The position numbers were made by a program, and so were the translations under genes. Of a DNA stretch of 64,000 bases, positions 22,801-34,863 are shown piece by piece (position 1 is the first letter of the stretch; each line of letters opens with the position of its first letter). The notes beneath the pieces were generated by a model, which saw nothing but the letters and a program-made list of their open reading frames with translations, was not told the DNA's origin and did no database searches. Location: contig CM042029.1 of assembly GCA_023525975.1 (NCBI GenBank), positions 86,100,849-86,164,848 on the forward strand, read 5' to 3'. Origin of the DNA: Smallanthus sonchifolius (Eukaryota > Streptophyta > Magnoliopsida > Asterales > Asteraceae).

Positions 22801-25800
22801 TACTACCTCTAATTAAAACCATCAGGATATAAGGAAAAAATTACCTTTATCTGCTGCTTTTCCCGTAAAGCAGCCTCTTCTCCATAAAATAAAAATGATT
22901 AAAATTACAGAAAACAGTCCTCCACCAACCGTCCCAACTATTAGACGAACATCAATCTTTTTTTCAAAATTTGGGGGCTTAAAATCTGTAAAACAAGATG
23001 AAGGCAACAATTAGCAACACTATAACACTATAAAGCTGACCTCAGAATGCATTTATACCATTAACGAATATAGGAATTATTCTAAAAAATCAGCATGAAT
23101 TATAGCAATTGATAGATCATCAAGTAATGAAGGGGGGCTGAATCAATTCATGATAGAATCTTGTAATATATTATTGGTATTCTTATCTGTTTAAAAAGAT
23201 ACTCTGAGCTTTTAGTCCCGCATGTAAGGAAACCAAACATGAATCTTTCAGCTATCTTTATATTTTACAAAAATTGATGACATTGGACAAATGGACACTA
23301 CAATAAATACTGTGGTTAGATAAATGTTGTGTTGTTTAACTTTTAGCAAATCTATATTAACTTTGACCTCAAAAATCAAAGCATACCACTCTCTTATCTT
23401 TTTGTTGGATTTATGCGATGGTGGAAATCAGACGTGGGAAATTAAGAAGCACTTACTCGGGTCAACTGATATAGCTGATATAATCGGACCATAACTTCCT
23501 CTAAGAGGAATTCCAATAGTGCCTTTTCCAGCCCAGAAAAGCTGAATCTTGAGTGTATTATTCTTCACATTAACCATGTAACTCTTTATAACGGGCCTAC
23601 CAGTACCTCCAGCCTCTTGTACTATATCAAAATCCTTTAGTTTCAACTCTCCCTGTTAACATTTCTTAGAAAATGTTACAATTCATTATACTGTTGTATT
23701 AACATCATTATTTTTATGGTTAGTTGCATAAAAAAGTAACATTCAAAATCACGGTCATCAACTTTCAAAAATTTAGATCTATGGTAATCTGATCCGCTTA
23801 TCAGTCAAAAAGTTGAAATGGCAGTAACTTTTGATCATGTTGACTTTTTCTTTGTGATGTGACGCCAACTTGTTTTAAGCCTAGTAACCTGCTAAGGTAA
23901 TTACCGTAAATCAAACCTTTTGAAACATTGTCGGTTATTTCTGGCTTAAAACAAGTTGGTTACCCAAAACAGAAATCACACCACCTTTTGGTGCATTTAC
24001 CCTGTTAATATATTCAAAAGTTAACTCACCTGCACATAAACATGGAATACACGCCTTCCGAGGCTGTTAAATGTGTTATCTTGGGTGAAAACAATCTCTG
24101 CAAAGTGGAGTCTAACCGTATAGTTACCGTTCATAAGACACAAGCCATAGTAAGTAAGAGAAATAGCAGTGGTGCGTGCTGATGTGTACAATTCTGTCTC
24201 AGATGTGGAAACATTATGGAGACTAGATGTGTTGGACAGAATATAATCATCAGATTCATGGTCATCATCTAAGAAGTTTCCTGTGCTGCTAAATGCCCAA
24301 TATCTATCATTGTAATATGTTGAGGCGCCTTTTCTTTCTGCTGTATCAGATTCGTATTCGATGGTGTTGTTGATATTTACTTCTTTTCCCCCACAATTGA
24401 TGTATAGAGAATAGATTTCTGATGCAAAAGATGGCATTTAATTAAGATGAGGTGAGGTTAATGTGTACTTGTGTGTAATGAACTAATGATGTAAATAACT
24501 TTACTTACGCTGCTCAATCGGTTTATTACATGGGAAATCTTTCATGAGACATAGAGGAATATTGTTTCTACATAAGAAATACAAGACAAATAAGTCATTG
24601 TGTAGTTTTGATGCTTACACAACACTCGATGTGGTTCATGTGAGCCCAGGGTGGCTTAAGGGTAAAATGGGAAAAACCGTGAATTTTTACTATTCATTTT
24701 TGACAAACTAAAATAGTAATGTGAACAATATTTTCGTACACTATTGAATCTTTTTTGTGAGTTAAATTGTTTTTACATCTAGTGAAATGTAATATGCTTT
24801 ATAAAACTAAATTGAGGTTCTAAAAAGATATATTTTCATTCTTCATGTTAAAAGCATTAATTTTCTATAATTTAAAATTTTTAAATACCCCATTTTTAAT
24901 TGTATTCTAATATATACAATTTAATAACCTATAAATGAAAATATAGTAAAAAATCAAAAGCGGTTGGGAAATAACTCCTTAAGGACCAGGCTTTAGCAAC
25001 TAGTTTAGGACCACCCAGTTAGGCTCAAGTTATGATGTTTTCACAACACTCAATGTGATGTGTGACTTTGAATGAAATTAGGGTCATGTGTCATACTGTT
25101 TGTTTGTTGACGAAGAATAGCTCTCCACCATGTTTCTGAGTCAAATAGTGAAAAGTTTGTTTACAATAACATAAAAACAAACAGAAATCCAGCTTATATA
25201 TGACCTCTTTTCTATAGAAAAAAAAACAAAATATAAAGAAGAAAAGCTTACACTGTCCCTCGTTCACACGTATTTGGACCATTGAAATCCCAGGTAAAAT
25301 GATTATAAGAAACATCCCTGTAAAGGCATGAAAACATATAAACATAACACTCCATTAAAATTTCACTTTTTCATCATTTGATGATATAGACATGAAGTGA
25401 AATGATAATTATTTGGGCAAAATTATCCTTACACATCCTTGGTACTTGAGAAGATCCATGCAGGCATAGGTCCAGTAAGATTATTGTCTGTCAAATAACT
25501 ATTAAATAGTGGTCACTCTTAGAAATTTAATCATGGTTATTAGAAGACAAGATAATATTGTTGAAGTTCATTTACATACATGTAATCTGTTTTTCCTAGT
25601 TGGGAAAAAGATGGTGGGATCTCGCCAGCCAAATTGTTGAAACTGAGGTCTCTACAACAATAAAAGTTAATCAAGAATAAATTCTAAGAAAATGTAAATA
25701 TAAAAAATAGCAAATATATACACTACATGATGAAGAATAATTTTTTTATAAAAATTTTGCAATTAGTTTAAAGTTGCTAAAGTTTATATATTTCAGCATA

Positions 25801-28800
25801 CTTTTTTGGGGATGTTGTGTTGTGCTTTTCGAAAGTGATTGTCATAGTGAATAATCAGAATTAGAGAATCAGTTGTAATAAAGCGGGCTATTGTTTCGAT
25901 GGGCTTTGTTGTATGAAGATGTGATTATCAAACAATCAGATGCTTTGTTGTTTGACAAATTTTGATTATTTGATACATTAATTCTTAAAATGACCAAAAG
26001 ATGACATTCTTTTGAGAAAAGTAGAGATGATCTGTAAGTGTAAATAGAAGTTTCAGATTAGATTAAAGTGGTAAATAAGTAATTATATTTTACCCTTAGA
26101 TGATAAGTGTTGTTGTAGCTGGTATGGAAATGATCATCCAAAACTGATTATTTGACAGCAAAAGCAGAATTTGTTCATCCGATTACTAAAAAACTAATTT
26201 TACCACATCAAGTCACAATAATCAAATAATCAGTTTTAAAACGCAAATCCAAACTATTTTTGCTAGTGGTATCCAACTTTTTGTGTGTTCTGGACTTCTA
26301 GTTTTTAAAACTATAAATTTTCAAAACTACATGATATTTACAAAGGGTAACTTCTACTGATTGTGATTTACTTACAGAGTTTTCAGAGAAACCATATTCC
26401 CGATATAGTCAGGGATTCTCCCATGAATCAAACAATTCCTAAGCACCCTGAAAATTGACAGATTGTAATTAATATCTTCACTTGAATACTAAAAATAAGG
26501 AAATATCATACAAAATTAAATGCTCACAATTTATTCAGTTTTGTCATATTCTGCACTGGTGGGAAACTAGAAGTTCCCATTTTCAAGTCACTGATTCTCC
26601 TGTAACACAAGAATAATATAGTGAAAAAACAGAACAAAAATCAATCACTTTGTATATTCTGTCACCTCATTGGAACAAATACAAACCAAAAAATTGAAAA
26701 GTAAATAAAGAATGCATACAGATCATTCAGTTGTGTTAAGACAGAGATGTTAGAAGGAATTGGTCCCTCAAAAGAACAACCTTGCATATGCCTGCAAATA
26801 AACCAAATACTAATGTATTTAATAGGGGTGGAAAATGGGCGGGTTAATTAATAGATCTGATGGGTACTATTTTGTAAATGTCAAAACGGGCGGGTTGACC
26901 CGAAACACTTTCTGTCCAAAAAAATAACCTTTTTTCTAATAAAATGTACTTCATTTAGTTAGTATGCTAGATATGATTTAAAATATTATATCATTTCAGC
27001 GATAATCTGAAGTTAGAATATAACGATTTAGAAGCTTGTATGCAAAAATACACTTTGGGCGACTTTCGACCCATTACCTTTTTAGATGGCCTTTTATATT
27101 TTACCCGTTAGAGGTAAGACATAACCCAAATCGACCCATTCATAAGTAAATGGGTTATAACTTCCACCCCTATGATTAATACACCCCTAGCATGATGGAA
27201 ATTATACAAATACATGCATAAAAGATTCTTACAATTTTCCAATCTGTGTCCACTGACTAATGAAGCTTGGTATCTTTCCAGTGAAATTATTGTCACTTAT
27301 TCTCCTAACAATGTAACAAAGTCACATAAGTTAAGAAAAATGTTACACCTATATGGATTATCATCCAAGTTTATATGGTTTATTCTCACATATCAGTCAA
27401 GTTGGTAAGTTTTCCAAGTGCCACAGGCAGCTCTCCCGTGAAATCATTTGAAGTTATAACTCTGGGAAACAAAGTTTTACATGATCACAAATATCTTTAT
27501 TAGAAAAAAGTTAAGGGAAAAGGTGAAAATTTAGTACAGTCTCTGCAAATTTGTCATGTTTGCAATCGTTGGGGGTAGGGATCCTGAAAATCGATTTCCT
27601 TCTAAGCTCCTACAAAAAAAATGAAGCCACTGAGAATCAAAATGAAGTATAAATGTTTCCCATCTTACTTGTTTTTACTATTCTTTTATACTCTAAGTCT
27701 CTAACAACATAAGAAGTGGTGACATGGCTTACAAATCTAGGAGGGTGGTCATTCTGGTGAGAACTTTTGGAAACTCCCCTGATAACCGGTTTCCCATGAG
27801 AGAACTGCATATATACATAGTAAAAAGATAAACACAATGTGTTGCAAGAAAATTTTATGATAATTTGTCACGGTCAAATAGTTATTTTTGCAGGCAAAAA
27901 AATTGGCAATGAGAGTGATATATCTGTCCCTACAGGTTGTGCAACTGCATAGTAGCCCATTCGGAAGGAATGGTTCCATTGAGGTAGTTACGACTGAGAT
28001 CCCTGCATTAATAAAACATGATTATCATTTCACAATGATCGTTACACTAAAAAATTAAAAAAGAAAAAAAAAGTTTGTTGCATAATGCCTATTGATCAGA
28101 GAGATTTTTCTTACAAAAGTCGAAGGTATCGAAGCTTGGAAAACTCGGATGGAAGAGAAGCCGAGATGTTCTGGGATTTAATATATCTGCATTGTAACAT
28201 AACTCTAAATTTTGATGGTTTAAGTGTTTAACCAAGTGAGTTTGTAATTTTAGGTAGCTAAAACTAAGATTAAGCCCCAACTTAATCAATATAAAAGTAA
28301 TATATGTGAGAGCCATGTTCAATAAGTGGCATGCAAGAACCCAACCTATATGATATTACTTTTCATGCACAAGGTTTATCTGCTAATTTATAATCTGTAT
28401 CTATAATCTATAATCTATAATACATAATAAACAACTAAACTATGGGACACGTGTTACTTTCTGGTGTATCCTCAACATTATTTTCCCGCCTCTATCTCCT
28501 ATTAAATAATTATATAAAAAGAATATATTTTTAAATATTTAATATAAATCTAATTATGGATACTTATTATTTAATTATTGATAGTTATTATATCGTTAAC
28601 CAAATGAATTTAATATGGATTAGCATTTATCAATTATATAAAAAGATTAATACCTGGTTGAGAAAAAAAATGTTTTAAAAATTAACTTAACAAAAAATAT
28701 AGGAGTTAAATCGTAGTTAGAGTAGGATCATGTTTTTGATGCACGAAAAACAGGAGATGAATAATAAAATTTAGTTTTAGATATGATATTTAAAATATAT

Positions 28801-30483
28801 ATATATGGAGAGGATCATTTATGTGAGTGTGTGTATTACACCAATATATTATAAAAAGTTACACACACTTGATGTGTGTGATGTCCCAATTTATTAAACA
28901 GAACGTAACTTGTCTTATGCCTAATTTTCTACAAATACAATGGGTACAATTAGTTTGATTCATAAAAGTTTCTTGTCTTAAGTATTTTCATATATTTGAT
29001 ATATAGTGAATCATTTTCTAAAACCACACATGAACTAAACATGGTAATTTCCTTTATATATTACTTTTGTCTAGAAATCATATCTTTCGATCTAACAATT
29101 GTAATATTTGAATCAACTAAATTAAATACCCAAAATGTCACTTAATAGTTTTTTTTAAAGGCAAATTTATTAATTTCCATTATAAGTTGGACTTGAACCC
29201 GTGACCTCCTCAAAGTGTTTCTAAAGGATTTTCCTCAACCATTGGGCCACCAACCCTAATGTAAATGTCACTTAATAGTTTTTTTTTTTTTTTTTGCCTT
29301 TCAAAAAAAAAGCACAAAATAGAGGACACGTATTAACCACGGTCAAGGTAACTAATTTCGTGTAATGTTTATTAAGAAGTATGTAATAGTGATTGAAAAT
29401 TTATTAAAAAGTATATATATTTTATAGACAATCCAAAGAATAACACTCCCACCTTAACAATTGTAATATTGAAACTGATACATAGTTTAGTAGAAGTCTT
29501 TAGAAAATTAAAATATATTTTAACAAAACAAAACCTAAAGAACTTGAAAACCATAACCAGTCTCATTATTTTCCTATAATAATTGTTAACGAGTAAACAG
29601 ATAAACTCAAATATATTTTTAATATAGTTCTAAAATATTTAAAAGTGATACAATTTTCTAATCTAGAGAGTGATGTTTTCTTTCCTTTTCAAAGGGAGTA
29701 CTATCTAAAAATGTGGACCTGTTGATACAGCTAATTCCATATCAGCGGTCAACAAGCTGCGTTGACCAAATTTTCAGTCAATGCTACTGTCCTGGATTCC
29801 TTTCTAGTTTCTAGACTCTAGGTATAAACAATACAGTAATACACTTTATCATTATTGATTAATCACTAATCACATGTTTTGTTTTCATTCCAACAACTAC
29901 ATCAAGATCAGCCATGAATTCAATAGATTCTGCAGATTTATGATCACTTCCTTTCATACTCTAATATCCGATGCCGATTCATTGAAATATTGAAGAACAG
30001 AAATCACAAATTATGCAAAATTTGGATGTTATCCAACAGATTTCCTTGAAATATTAACGATAACGACTTCAATTAACACTTCGCTGGCAAAATTAATCAA
30101 AATAAGATCAGAAACACGTACATATCAACGGCATGACAGGTGGCATTATTTTCGAACGAGCAATCGCATACGATAGAGACGTTAGCGCCTTTTCTGTACT
30201 CACCGATGCCCCAATTTCCTTCACCGCTGCACGGATCCTTGTCCAAATCCCACACTTTCGTCCCTGCTAACCCTAATTTCTCCCCAATTTGTTCCAGTAC
30301 CTTCACTGCACCAAATTCACACACACAACAATCGCGCCATTAATCTCACCGATCGAGAACCAAGTAATCAATGAAATTAGGAGACGAACACCTACCTTCT
30401 TGCGTATCGAGCTTTGCTGATTGTGTGAATGAGAGATTTGAATAGCAAATCAATGAAAATATGAAGAATAACACCTTCTTCAT
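19832..30483 (-). CDS. LRR-malectin receptor-like kinase, subfamily VIII-2
   Basis: Plasma-membrane receptor kinase, 984 aa from 23 exons: 30483-30396, 30305-30122, 28186-28115, 28002-27934, 27804-27733, 27609-27538, 27461-27390, 27304-27233, 26791-26720, 26599-26528, 26447-26376, 25651-25580, 25498-25433, 25317-25252, 24567-24509, 24418-24030, 23652-23457, 22985-22845, 22385-22267, 22168-21958, 21581-21341, 20907-20757, 20158-19832; every junction keeps frame. Order: signal peptide (MKKVLFFIFSLICYSNLSF), about ten LRRs (residues 90-375), malectin-like domain from YINCGG (about 397-585), TM helix (about 600-625), kinase (about 660-940). Kinase landmarks: GEGGFG, VK at 687, HRD 784-786, DFG 804-806, all intact, so an active RD kinase is expected. 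Related to Arabidopsis At1g07650/At3g14840/At1g53430 proteins; the ligand is unknown. Confidence 0.96.
20189..20510. mobile_element. hAT-type MITE in receptor kinase intron 22
   Basis: Begins CATGCTTGCAAAA and ends TTTTACAACACTG, with matching inverted ends (CA..GCTTG / CA..GTTG). It is flanked by the 8-bp duplication GTTACAGT (20181-20188 and 20511-20518). The interior repeats ATCGCGATTAATCG-like palindromes. No ORF. It starts 31 bases past the splice acceptor side of the last exon. Confidence 0.85.
25805..26275. mobile_element. Possible MITE in receptor kinase intron 12
   Basis: Interior TGATTATTTGATTATTG-type motifs occur in both orientations. The ends loosely mirror each other (GTTTGGATTTGCGTTTTAAA inverted at the right, a degraded GATGTTGTGTTGTGCTTTTC at the left). 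A short related piece is at 20667-20720. Termini and target duplication could not be fixed. Confidence 0.3.
28187..30121 (-). other. Receptor kinase intron 2 (1.9 kb) and its content
   Basis: The largest intron of the kinase gene. It contains a SINE at 29151-29262. Near 28400 is a Helitron-like 5' end (TCTATAATACATAATAAAC after an A), whose 3' terminus I could not find. The rest is AT-rich sequence without an ORF. Confidence 0.6.
29151..29262 (-). mobile_element. tRNA-derived SINE
   Basis: The minus strand reads GGTTGGTGGCCCAATGGTTG (A box region), then GGTCACGGGTTCAAGTCC (B box), then AAATTTGCCTTT and an A tail. It is flanked by a long duplication, AAATGTCACTTAATAG (29133-29148 and 29263-29278), with T runs where the tail sits. 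This is the best preserved of three copies of the family in the window. Confidence 0.85.
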
Positions 30484-30817
30484 TGTGCTGTTTGTAGGTT
30501 GTTGCTCGAGTAGAGCATCTCCAGTTAATGATTGGTTATCATATATAGATATATAGATACAGAGAGAGAGAGATAACGTCAAGTAGAACAACTGGCAATA
30601 GAGAGACGTGTAGCAGGGGGGACAGCTGAAAATAGTAGACTGAGGAAGTGACGATAGAATATTAAACGAGTTTGAGTCCAATTATTTTATTTTTTTTTAA
30701 AAGCCAACAAAATTTAAATTGTAAAAAGGCTAACAATAAATTGGCTAAAGATACACTATAGTCATTACATATAAAAAATTAGACAATTAAACACCCAAAC
30801 TAGTTAAATCAAAGTTA

Positions 30818-31146
30818 CATCATTGATTTCATGAAAGAGATTGAGTTTTGGAGTGATTCTTGAACCATAGAAAACCAAGAGCTTTTATGTCACCCACGAC
30901 TTTTTCCACACTGGTAGGTTTTTGATCAAAAATCAACGCATTCTGGTTTCTCCATAGACACTAAATAGCAGTTTGAATAACCATATATATGGTTTTCTTC
31001 CATCTCGTTGAACCCCAGGCATGAAGATGATAGTTCACAAGATCTCTAGCTTCAAAGAGAAAGAGAGATGATAGCTTGCACCAGTTGAAGATGAAATCCC
31101 ACACTATTTGCGCAAATTGGCATGACAGAAAAATGTGACCCAAAGT
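30818..31146 (-). pseudogene. LINE C-terminal zinc-binding (zf-RVT) relic
   Basis: The minus strand encodes MGHIFLSCQFAQIVWDFIFN, then WKKTIYMVIQTAIW, LWRNQNALIF and a KALGFLWF stretch. This is the C-terminal module of plant L1 LINE reverse transcriptases (SC-x-A-x-x-W followed by the W-x-WRNQ-x-x-x-F block). A stop interrupts it. Nothing upstream of it is intact. It sits 5' of the receptor kinase. Confidence 0.7.
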
Positions 31147-31182
31147 TTCTTCAGAGAAAGGTGGCTCAAGTTTATACTCTAA

Positions 31183-31701
31183 TCCTTGTTATAATAAAAA
31201 ATTAAATTTTTTGTCACTTGTCAACACTATATTTATTCTCACATTCATTTTCTCCTAAAATCATATTTACATCCTATATCCAATATTTTTATATTTAGCT
31301 CATTTTTTTTAAAAAGATTACATAAATAAATATTTATCAAATCAATTTCATCATTATAACCATTGACACACATTTTTTTTTAAATTTATCATCAAAAGTG
31401 AATATTTAAAAAAACAAGAATAAAAAAATAGGATATTACAAAAACGTGTTTTTAAAGCTTATTATCTAAAAGCGAGTTTTTAAAATTTTATCAACAAAAA
31501 ACCAAAATTTTAATTTTACATATAAATTTTGAAATACTTTTGTATTTTAAATAAATATGTGTTAGAATAAAGTTTGCTAATATTTAATTATTAGTTTTTT
31601 AATTAAGTTTGATATCAAAATTGTATAAAAAAATGTGTTAAGATATTTATCAATATAATCTTAACGTTTCACCCTGTGTGTTACACGGGATTTAAAACTA
31701 G
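31183..31701 (+). mobile_element. Non-autonomous Helitron
   Basis: The 3' end is CCCTGTGTGTTACACGGG (hairpin), ATTTAAAA, CTAG before T, the same pattern as the element at 13457-13898 on the other strand. The proposed 5' end is TCCTTGTTATAATAAAAA after an A. The interior is AT-rich with no ORF. The 3' end is more certain than the 5' end. Confidence 0.55.
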
Positions 31702-31719
31702 TCAATTAATAAACGAGCT

Positions 31720-31940
31720 ACCGTTGGTCATTTGATACAATGGTAGCCCCAAGACTTCCCATAGTGGAGATCTTGGGTTCAAATCCTGACAACAGCAAAA
31801 AAAAGAGTTTCTGGCCAGGTCAGGAGGTTTACCCAGTTGGGGATTCCTTCTGTGCTGGGTTGCCCTAGATGTTCTAGGTATTGCCTCGGGGAAACCCAAT
31901 TATCCTAGAATATCTAGGTGTTGCCGTTCAAAAAAATAAT
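31720..31940 (+). mobile_element. tRNA-derived SINE, second family
   Basis: Contains a tRNA-like head (TGGTAGCCCC as A box, GGTTCAAATCC as B box) and ends GCCGTTCAAAAAAATAAT. It is flanked by the duplication AATAAACGAGCT (31708-31719 and 31941-31952). 221 bp. Different from the family at 29151. It lies just outside the Helitron end at 31701. Confidence 0.82.
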
Positions 31941-32316
31941 AATAAACGAGCTTGTGTACGCGCTTTACATATCAAGCTTAACTAGATCTGTGAGTCTATA
32001 TTTATATTATTTTTAATTAATAGGTTAAAAACATATATTTTACATTGTAATTGTTATCGTATAATACATTACGGTAAAATAACTAGATAGTATATATAAC
32101 GTTATAAAATTATATAAATAAAATAAATAATTAATTAATAAATAATAAATGAGTCGAGTCCGAGTCAAGTTCAAGCTTCAAAAACCTATTTATGAACCGG
32201 GCTCCAGCTCAGGCAAACTTAAGCTCGGCTCGAAATATACAGAAGATTATTTGGAATGCTTGGATACGGAAACAACAGATTATAATAAAATAATTAAATA
32301 GTATATATTTTGTTAT

Positions 32317-32999
32317 TAGGGGTGTTTACGGTTCGGTTTCACGGCCAAACCGGTCATCGGTTTGGTTTCGCGGTTGGTTTTTTGGTCTTACTTTCGGTCA
32401 GTCGGTTTCAACATTTTCAAACCGTAACAAATGGTTTGGTTTACGGTTTATAGCAAAAAACGGTCGTATAAAACTAGACCAGACCGTTAAATTTAACTTA
32501 TATTTTTAAGTTTTTCATGTTAAATATATATAATTGTTATATTAGTTTTAACACAAATTTCAGCTAGACTAATTTTGAGACTTTGGGTGAACGGCCTACA
32601 GTCTCGGCCCATTGTTGCTTATTGTTTAATTCTAATCAATCCTTACCACAAATCGAAAAGCTTCAACATGGGTTTATTCAGAAAACAACTCGACAACTTA
32701 TTTTTGTCATTTATTTTTCTAATTTGATGTATTTGGGCAATATTTTATGTAGTTCGACTATTTTTTTACCTATTTAGATAGCTCGTTATTTTGGACAACT
32801 TTTTTATTTTTTATTTTATGCATTTTTTATAAGGACCCAATAAAAGCCCAAATCGTGAAACCAAACCGTTAGTAACGGTTCGGTTTGGTTTTAATTTCCA
32901 ACGGTCTAATTTCGGTTTTTAATTATCAAAAACGGTTACCAACGGTTTGGCTCACGGTTTGAGCTAAAAACTGTTAAAACCAGAATATGAACACCCCTA
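32317..32999. mobile_element. hAT-type non-autonomous element
   Basis: Begins TAGGGGTGTTTACGGTTCGG and ends AACACCCCTA, flanked by the 8-bp duplication TTTGTTAT (32309-32316 and 33000-33007). The interior repeats AACCGT/ACGGTT motifs near both ends, likely subterminal repeats. No transposase. It appears inserted into an older repeat whose flanks (about 32140-32270 and 33200-33300) contain AGCTCGG/GGCTCGA motifs. Confidence 0.88.
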
Positions 33000-33926
33000 T
33001 TTGTTATACACACAAATTGTAACTCTTATTTAAAAAGCAACGACAGTAAATAGTGTCATACCCAATAGGGGGGAGTGACACATGTAAACAATTTTTATTT
33101 TTTATTTTCATTTTCCTTCTCACATTATATATAATATACGATTGTTATTACATACATATATAAAAATAATTATAAATTATATAAATATAATAATTAATAA
33201 ATAATAAATCAACCTAGCTTGAGCCAAACTCAAGCTTAAATCTACTCATAAGACAAGATCGTGTTTACGAATTCAAGCTCGGTTGGCTCGACCAGTGTAC
33301 AGCTATGTTATAATTAATCTACATGGGAGTTACAGTTATGATCAACAGAAACAGTTCCGTTATCAACAGATCATGTGAGAGTTTAAAGTTGCAGGATGCC
33401 GGTTACGTCACTTTGCGCTTGTGGTTTAGTGCAACGGTTTTTCAGAGCGGTTCATGGGAGTCTGTTATCGTCTCGCTCCCTCTCGACCTTGTTTTTTATT
33501 CTGTTCCACTTGCTTAGTTTTTATGCGTTTCTTTTTTCTAGTCTTGTATTTATATTTGAAAGTCGCTTTTTTGGGTCGGTGTGTAATTATGTCTCTAGTC
33601 TTATCTAGTTTCTTACTAGTCAGATTTTTTGTGAATAAAATTTATACTGTTAAAAAATGAATCGGTTGATTAGTTTCAGTTGATGCCATTTTTTTAATAA
33701 TTTCCTAAAAAGTAAAAACAATCCACCTCGTGACAAATATTCCAATTTGTTATGTGTAGAAAAGTCACGGGTACAAATAAAGGGGTAAATTGTGTCCAAG
33801 TTATGTGGATTCGCAATATCATTCTTATAAAATATTTTTAAAATATTAAGAAAACAGTAAAATATTCGATTAAATGTAAACACATTTTTCAAAAGGCTTC
33901 AAAGTTTGAATGTCATGTATTTATTA
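33000..33926. other. Unassigned repeats between hAT element and duplication
   Basis: At 33200-33300 is the broken right side of the repeat entered by the 32317-32999 element. At 33310-33660 a block ends in GTGAATAAAATTTATACTG and may be a LINE 3' tail, but no coding motif supports it. No gene seen. Confidence 0.35.
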
Positions 33927-34274
33927 ATTAATATTATTATTATTATTATTTAATCACTTCCTTGTCGAGACCTCGGAGGTTTGACTGATACGTGAACAGT
34001 ATAAGTTTTTTTATACGCCGTTTTGAGAAATAAAAAAAGTAACAATTATATTCATCGTTGAATTTAATAATATTTAAATCAAATAATTGCATTGTTGTCA
34101 ATTAATATTATTATTATTATTATTTAATCACTTCCTTGTCGAGACCTCGGAGGTTTGACTGATACGTGAACAGTATAAGTTTTTTTATACGCCGTTTTGA
34201 GAAATAAAAAAAGTAACAATTATATTCATCGTTGAATTTAATAATATTTAAATCAAATAATTGCATTGTTGTCA
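33927..34274. repeat. Perfect 174-bp tandem duplication
   Basis: 33927-34100 and 34101-34274 are identical base for base by eye, each starting ATTAATATTATTATT and ending TTGCATTGTTGTCA. Identity implies a recent event or an assembly artefact. Each copy contains TATACGCC. The duplication ends 18 bases before the target duplication of the MULE at 34301. Confidence 0.92.
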
Positions 34275-34350
34275 TACCCATCCTCAGGTAAATAAAATAA
34301 GGCTGATTCTAACCACACACGGAATATTGCTAATTTGACCCGTCGTCGCG

Positions 34351-34567
34351 CGATACGTCCTCGTATAGGTCAATACGAGGGCGTATAGGGTTTAGTCTCT
34401 GACACCAGAATGACACGTGTCATTCTCTGTGTCCCATACGATTCGTATTGCCCTATACGTGTCGTATGAGGCATGGCTCAATATTTTTCTTCAAAAGTTG
34501 GAAGATTTGGTGTTAAATAATCCTATACGTGGCGTATAGACCTATACGCCACGTATAGGATTATTTA
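34351..34567. repeat. Left TATACG palindrome cluster of the MULE
   Basis: Three inverted pairs: 34351-34390 (CTCGTATAGG / CAATACGAGG), 34433-34471 (CGTATTG / CCTATACG), and 34514-34567. The last is a perfect inverted repeat with 26-bp arms, whose core TCCTATACGTGGCGTATAG is followed two bases later by its exact complement. It lies between the element's left end and the end of the 438-codon ORF. Candidate transposase binding sites; a strong hairpin in RNA too. Confidence 0.85.
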
Positions 34568-34863
34568 TTTAATTATATTTTTTTTATAATAATATATTAT
34601 TTTGTATTTTAGTTTATATAATTTTGTTAATATAAGTTTGTTATCTATTTATAAATTTTATATTTTTTTTAAACATTTATTATATTTTTACAGTATAATC
34701 AAACAAAATATTAAACATTACAAACCAAACAAAATATTAAACATTACAACCAAACAAGTAAACTAAACATTATATACATTACATCATAAAATTAAATATA
34801 TACATCAAAATGTTTTACATACATAACAACGAAATAAACAAAATACAAATAAAAGAACAAAAC

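Noticed and set aside
33396..33660. Overlapping small frames upstream of the duplication
   Set aside because: Hydrophobic, T-rich translation typical of non-coding DNA; possibly a LINE tail but no motif.
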